A stretch of DNA of 64,000 nucleotides from Trichaptum fuscoviolaceum (taxonomy: Eukaryota; Basidiomycota; Agaricomycetes; Hymenochaetales; Trichaptaceae): positions 930,001 through 994,000 of the forward strand of contig CAJSYZ010000003.1 of assembly GCA_910574455.1 (NCBI GenBank), given 5' to 3'. The notes below the pieces were generated by a model. It saw nothing but the letters and a program-made list of their open reading frames with translations, did not search any database and had not been told where the DNA came from. Positions within the stretch are counted from its first letter, which is position 1; each line of letters begins with the position of its first letter. A program made the position numbers and the translations under genes. Positions 60,320 to 64,000 of the stretch are shown here, one piece after another.

Positions 60320-60636
60320 ACTGTGTAGTCAAGCAGAGTTAAGAGTGTACCCGTCGGCCTCGGATGTTCTTGTCATGAGGCGGGTCGCGACGTCACTCAC
60401 TATCCTTCTTCCATTCCCACAATCCGTACACTATCTTTAGCAAAGCTTGAGTACATTATTACACTCAGAGGACAACGTGAAGAGTCACCACTGACCAGTG
60501 CAGTCGTTAATGAGAAATACGATGCAAAGCTTGAAGGCACCATACGCGGATACCTAGAATCACGATTTCGCTCGGATCTCGACGGATTGCACAACTAAAT
60601 GACCTTAGGACCAGGAGGGGGATGCTCGGATAGAGA
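60320..60636. other. Intergenic; promoter side of the monooxygenase
   Basis: No gene recognised. Confidence 0.4.
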
Positions 60637-60985
60637 TTAAGATATCTTTACAGACTGGAGTAGTGTGCCGGTGGGAAGTTCACGTGTACGTCTGTAAGTT
60701 GGGCTGCATACGCGTTGAGATTGGCAAGCCTGCAAAAAATAATGCGTGCCTTGCAAGATCCCTCCACCTGCGATTATTGGAAAGAACGACAGACTTCGCT
60801 TCCGGAAATCTATCGATCGAAAGAGGTATTTTTCGGTCATCGTGTGCCACAGCCTGTAGACGGTAAGCAGAGGAGCAAGGTACCACTGAGGAAAGAACTC
60901 GATTGGGCCTAATTTTGTCCCTTCGGTTGGGTGTTCTGATATATGTAAAGTCTTCAATGATGAGCTTCACGACCTCGGTTGGTAT
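60637..60985 (-). pseudogene. F-box gene fragment (paralog 4)
   Basis: The minus strand reads IPTEVVKLIIEDFT, then in another frame ISEHPTEGTKLGPIEFFPQW and YLAPLLTVYRLWHTMTEKYLFRS. This is the F-box region of the family at 29605, 32436 and 56369, with a frameshift after the first 15 residues and no initiating Met in the usual place. The LRR part is missing. Confidence 0.75.
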
Positions 60986-61109
60986 GTTCTTTTAGGTTCG
61001 TCCGGGTCTATCATGCACTTATTGCTAGCAGCAGTCGGTCGATTATCAGTTTCAGGTGAACCAGAGAAGTGCTTTTCGATTTTTGACGGTGGTTAGAACT
61101 TAGAAAAAA

Positions 61110-61437
61110 AAAAGAGAGCCTGCTCGGCTATTCCCGCGACCTTAGGTCGCTGGGTATTCTTAGGGTATGCAACTGTCTGTTTTTACCGCCAAAACTCATT
61201 TGGTCACGTGAAATTGCTTTATTTGGGGGGTCCTTGGATATATATGGGCAGATTTCGATATATAAGTCCTTTTTGCTCACATGACAATGACAAAGATGTG
61301 TATCTTATGTAAATTATTGTCTCGGAACGACCCGAGACACTGCAGTCCCATCGTCGCCAACGCTTAACGTGTGTCCTCTTTCTTGTTCTTTCCTCAAAGC
61401 TGGTCTCATGTTTTGACGCTCCTAATGGCGACGCGTT
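61110..61437. repeat. Promoter-like direct repeat, copy 1
   Basis: About 300 bp shared with 62365-62680. Common blocks are TGGGTATTCTTAGGGTATGC, CTTATTTGGGGGGTCCTTGG, GGGCAGATTTCGATATATAA, CTCACATGACAATGACAAAG and, at the end, CTCCTAATGGCGACGCG. The GATATATAAG block looks like a TATA box. Each copy starts with a small hairpin whose stem differs in paired positions: GCGACC/GGTCGC here, GCTACCC/GGGTAGC in copy 2. Confidence 0.75.
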
Positions 61438-61534
61438 CTCTCTGACGGAACAGCAAACGGTTCGACAACACCCCGGCGCCTGTGCAAAATGACACCCTGA
61501 GCATGGTTGTTGGTACGTGTGATCTCTACCTTTG

Positions 61535-61650
61535 ATGTTCTCCGCTGATATCCTTTTCACTTTCCTCTCAGATAAATCTGGACTGGAAAAGTCGGCGCTA
61601 GTCAATACCCTCTTCAACATGACCTTCTATTCTTCAAAGGAAGCTCTGCC
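61535..61650 (+). pseudogene. Septin P-loop exon fragment
   Basis: After a CTCAG acceptor-like site the sequence reads DKSGLEKSALVNTLFNMTFY and SSKEAL. Septins have GESGLGKSTLVNTLFNTTLY at their P-loop, so this is a septin fragment with the essential glycine of the GKS motif changed to Glu. No other septin segment is evident around it. Confidence 0.7.
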
Positions 61651-62364
61651 TCAACGGCACTGCTATAGGCTGAAGGCGTCATGCGTATGCAGGGTGCATC
61701 AAGCGGCGATGCTCAATTTCCTGCCGACCGCGATGACCGACTGTTGCCCCTGCTGCGATTGCAACACTAATTTGCGTGCGGAGTTACTGGCTCTTCCCTT
61801 ATGACCTGTGGCTATTGGCGTATGTGGACGAAGTGTACTCAATAGGATGAAGGGCTTCCGAAGGCTGCAAGACACATTTGTAATGTTGACGAGGTGCCTC
61901 CGGCTTACACCCCACGTCGAACCACACTAGGACGTGAGTCTCAGAGAGGAAGGCGCAGTGGTATCATACCACTTGTAAGAGTGGCAAGGGCAAGAGAGTC
62001 ATTGACGCAAGCTATCCGTAGTAGAAGTCGAGTGGAAGACAGCAGGCTACAGCGGTTGTTGTCGAGCGCCAAGTGACAACAACGGTGGATGCTGGTCAAG
62101 ATGAGCTGGGCAAAGACGTGCTGGGTCGTCCTTCTGCGCTATTTGTGAGGTTCAGGTGGCTGGACGCAACCCTCATTCCTATGACCTCTCTCGAATTCTT
62201 GTCTCACACCTTACTGCATCTAATCCTGTTTTCACCTTGTTACATGTAGACTATAGACTATGGAATAAAGTGCTTTCTCTTTCCTTTCTTTATCACTTTC
62301 TTCTTGCCTATCCACGGGTCGTGGGCTCTGCTGTGAGTTAACTCACAGCCTCTAACTGCTTGTT
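61651..62364. other. Unassigned sequence between the two repeat copies
   Basis: Short plus-strand frames (61894-62076 is Arg/Ser-rich) without family likeness. Possibly further captured or decayed coding pieces. Confidence 0.35.
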
Positions 62365-62680
62365 CCCGCTACCCCTTGGGTAGCTGGGTATTCTTAGGGT
62401 ATGCAACCGTGTCCAGCGCCCGCCAAAAGTCAAATGGTCACGTTTTTCTGCCTTATTTGGGGGGTCCTTGGATATATTTGGGCAGATTTCGATATATAAG
62501 TCTTTTTTGCTCACATGACAATGACAAAGATGTGCAGGTTATGTAAAGTACTGTCACGGGTGTTTCCGAGACACCGCAGCAGTCCTCGCCGTCGTCGCCA
62601 ACGCTGGCCTAATCTCTTTCTTGGCTTTCTTGTACGTCGGACTCACGTATTAACACTCCTAATGGCGACGCGCCCTGGTG
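62365..62680. repeat. Promoter-like direct repeat, copy 2
   Basis: Matches 61110-61437 in direct orientation (see that entry for shared blocks). It ends with ATGGCGACGCGCCCTG and a GTGAGT donor, so here the repeat appears to supply a TATA box, leader, start codon and first intron ahead of CSE1-derived sequence. Confidence 0.75.
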
Positions 62681-62744
62681 AGTTTCTTATTGATTCCTCT
62701 TTCACCTATCCTACATGTTCATGACATTGCTAATGTTTTGTGTT

Positions 62745-64000
62745 TTTGTCAATCTTCTACGACTTGACCTGCCAGGATCTGCCGCCCGCCTTTGCAGCTC
62801 ATACTCAATGTCTCCCAAGACCGTTCGGTGCGGTTTGTAGCCAGTGTCTATCTAAAGAACACGATCAAACGGCGATGGGACTCGCCTTTGGCGGACACAG
62901 AGAGGACGCAGCTGAAGGGTTAGCTGGTCCCTGCAATGATCGCGCTTTCGAGTCCAGCGAACAAGACATTACGAGCGCAGGTTACGGAGGCCGTGTCCAT
63001 TGTCGCAAAGTACGATTTCCCCGAGCAGTGGCCAGATCTCATCGATCAGCTCGTCTTTTCACTCTCGCCCGACGCTACAAATTATTCGACAAATGTCTCT
63101 GTTTTCGAAACTGCCCACTCGATCTTCGCGCTTTGGCGTTCTGAAATACGCTCAGACTTGCTCTACACGACGATCAACTTCATTTTGATCCGCTTCTCGG
63201 GTACTTCCTCGAACACACCGCCAGCAATCTTCTGAGTGGCTCGGGAACTGAAGCGATGGCGCAGGCTGAGGTTGTGCTTCTGTCATTCTTCTACGACTTG
63301 ACGTGCCGGGATCTGCCTCCACCTTTGAAGACTTGCACTCCGCTTTCTTTGGCGCTGAGCAGGGAGTGCGCACCAAGTTCCTTGCTCGGAACCTCGAGAA
63401 CATGCCTACCGGCATTTGTCACAGCTGTGGGGGCTTCTCGGTGGAGGCCAGAGATCTAGAATCACATATGTCAGACTGGTCAGTCAGGGACCACAACGGT
63501 CATCCGATCAGGAAACTACAAGGCGACGTTTGCGGAAAGGGAGACGACCAAAGGCGTAGTTGTCCCCAATGTCACATTACGAGGTGCGCAAACTTCTTCT
63601 TTCATCGCGCTCATCTTTTTACTGATATTATCTTGACCTGCAGAGCACGAAGTGGAGCAATTTGAGGACGATCCTCTGGAGTATGTCCGAGTCGACCTTT
63701 CTTTCGCGGCGTCTTCTTGGTCCAGCGGGTTGACTGCGGAGGGAACCACGTGGCGACAAACTGCGGCCGATGTCCTCCGTGCACTCGTTGCCTCAGGTTT
63801 CGAGACTGAGACGATGGAAGTCGTCTTGACGCTAATAGGGAACGGACCGGAGGATTACAACAGGAAGGGAGACGAGGAGAGCTGGAAGAGGAAGGATGAG
63901 AGTGTGTACCTGTTCATGCAATTGTTGGTGCAGCCGTTCAGGTGAGTGATGCAAATCATTCAGGAGGAACAGTGAATAATTTTGAGGATCTATAGCAAGG
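62745..64000 (+). pseudogene. CSE1: Scrambled CSE1 (exportin-2) pseudogene, continues past the window
   Basis: CSE1 exports importin-alpha from the nucleus. Pieces recognised: FYDLTCQDLPP at about 62755; SVRFVASVYLKNTIKRRWDSP (shifted frame) at about 62830; an in-frame TAG before LVPAMIALSSPANKTLRAQ; AVSIVAKYDFPEQWPDLIDQL; VFETAHSIFALWRSEIRSD; a second FFYDLTCRDLPP at about 63290; then, after a deleted and frameshifted part, KGVVVPNVTLR spliced to EHEVEQFEDDPLEYVRVDLS, and TWRQTAADVLRALVASGFE. The first FYDLTC block is out of order, lying before the N-terminal repeat it should follow, and duplicates about 50 bp of the second. Introns are kept, so the source was genomic DNA. It begins directly after promoter-like repeat copy 2. 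Confidence 0.85.

Noticed and set aside
61125..62400. Helitron 3' end based on the small hairpins before TTCTTAG
   Set aside because: The sequence is not CTRR followed by T, and similarity between copies continues for 300 bp past the hairpin, so it is not a terminus.

Overview
This window looks like nuclear DNA of a basidiomycete fungus, most likely an Agaricomycete. Genes carry many short GT-AG introns, mostly about 45-90 bp. The recognisable genes are fungal: an arabinanase, a GH92 mannosidase, a UbiA prenyltransferase, an F-box/LRR paralog family, C2H2 regulators, a class A FAD monooxygenase, and large unnamed multi-spanning membrane proteins of a type I recall from Agaricomycetes. There is no operon structure and I saw no CRISPR array, rRNA or tRNA gene. 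The window is accessory-rich: mobile elements, captured gene fragments and decayed duplicates fill much of the space between intact genes.

Layout. 1-11.8 kb: two tandem multi-exon paralogs (the first cut by the window edge) encode four-helix membrane proteins with a duplicated cytosolic-type module. The second is split by a 1271-bp hAT-like element with a perfect 8-bp target duplication. 12.9-14.0 kb: a C2H2 zinc-finger gene; a decayed paralog lies at 25.6-26.4 kb. 15.0-15.8 kb: an unrecognised spliced gene. 17.2-18.8 kb: a small cluster of secreted cysteine-rich peptides. 19.3-20.4 kb: UbiA prenyltransferase (-). 21.0-21.3 kb: relic of the GH92 gene that occupies 22.0-25.2 kb (-). 27.2-28.9 kb: GH43 arabinanase (+). 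29.6-33.8 kb: two F-box/LRR paralogs, the second with a homopolymer frameshift; a third is at 56.4-57.7 kb and a broken fourth at 60.6-61.0 kb. 34.8-39.2 kb: a TIR-bounded, AT-edged segment holding broken fragments of a protein kinase and of COPI beta-prime, resembling a gene-capturing (Pack-type) transposon. 40.4-45.1 kb: a large C2H2 regulator with a 1.1-kb intron between its two fingers. 48.7-49.2 kb: a 526-bp foldback element. 49.4-55.8 kb: a 6412-bp element. 58.4-60.3 kb: a salicylate-hydroxylase-like monooxygenase with one frameshift. 61.1-64 kb: a repeated promoter-like module, one copy followed by a septin fragment and the other by a scrambled CSE1 (exportin-2) pseudogene that runs off the window.

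The most notable object is the 49,405-55,816 element. It has 405-bp near-identical terminal inverted repeats, a perfect 9-bp target site duplication, and two convergent genes that each start about 40 bp inside a TIR. One is a DUF6589-like protein. The other is a RecQ-like DEAH helicase with a C-terminal CCHC zinc knuckle. I see no classical transposase, so the DUF6589-like protein is the best candidate recombinase. The helicase copy has one in-frame TGA but is otherwise open across six exons, which suggests recent activity and recent decay.

The intact enzymes (GH92, GH43, UbiA) do not form an obvious pathway cluster. The overall picture is a gene-poor region shaped by TIR transposons that carry host gene pieces.
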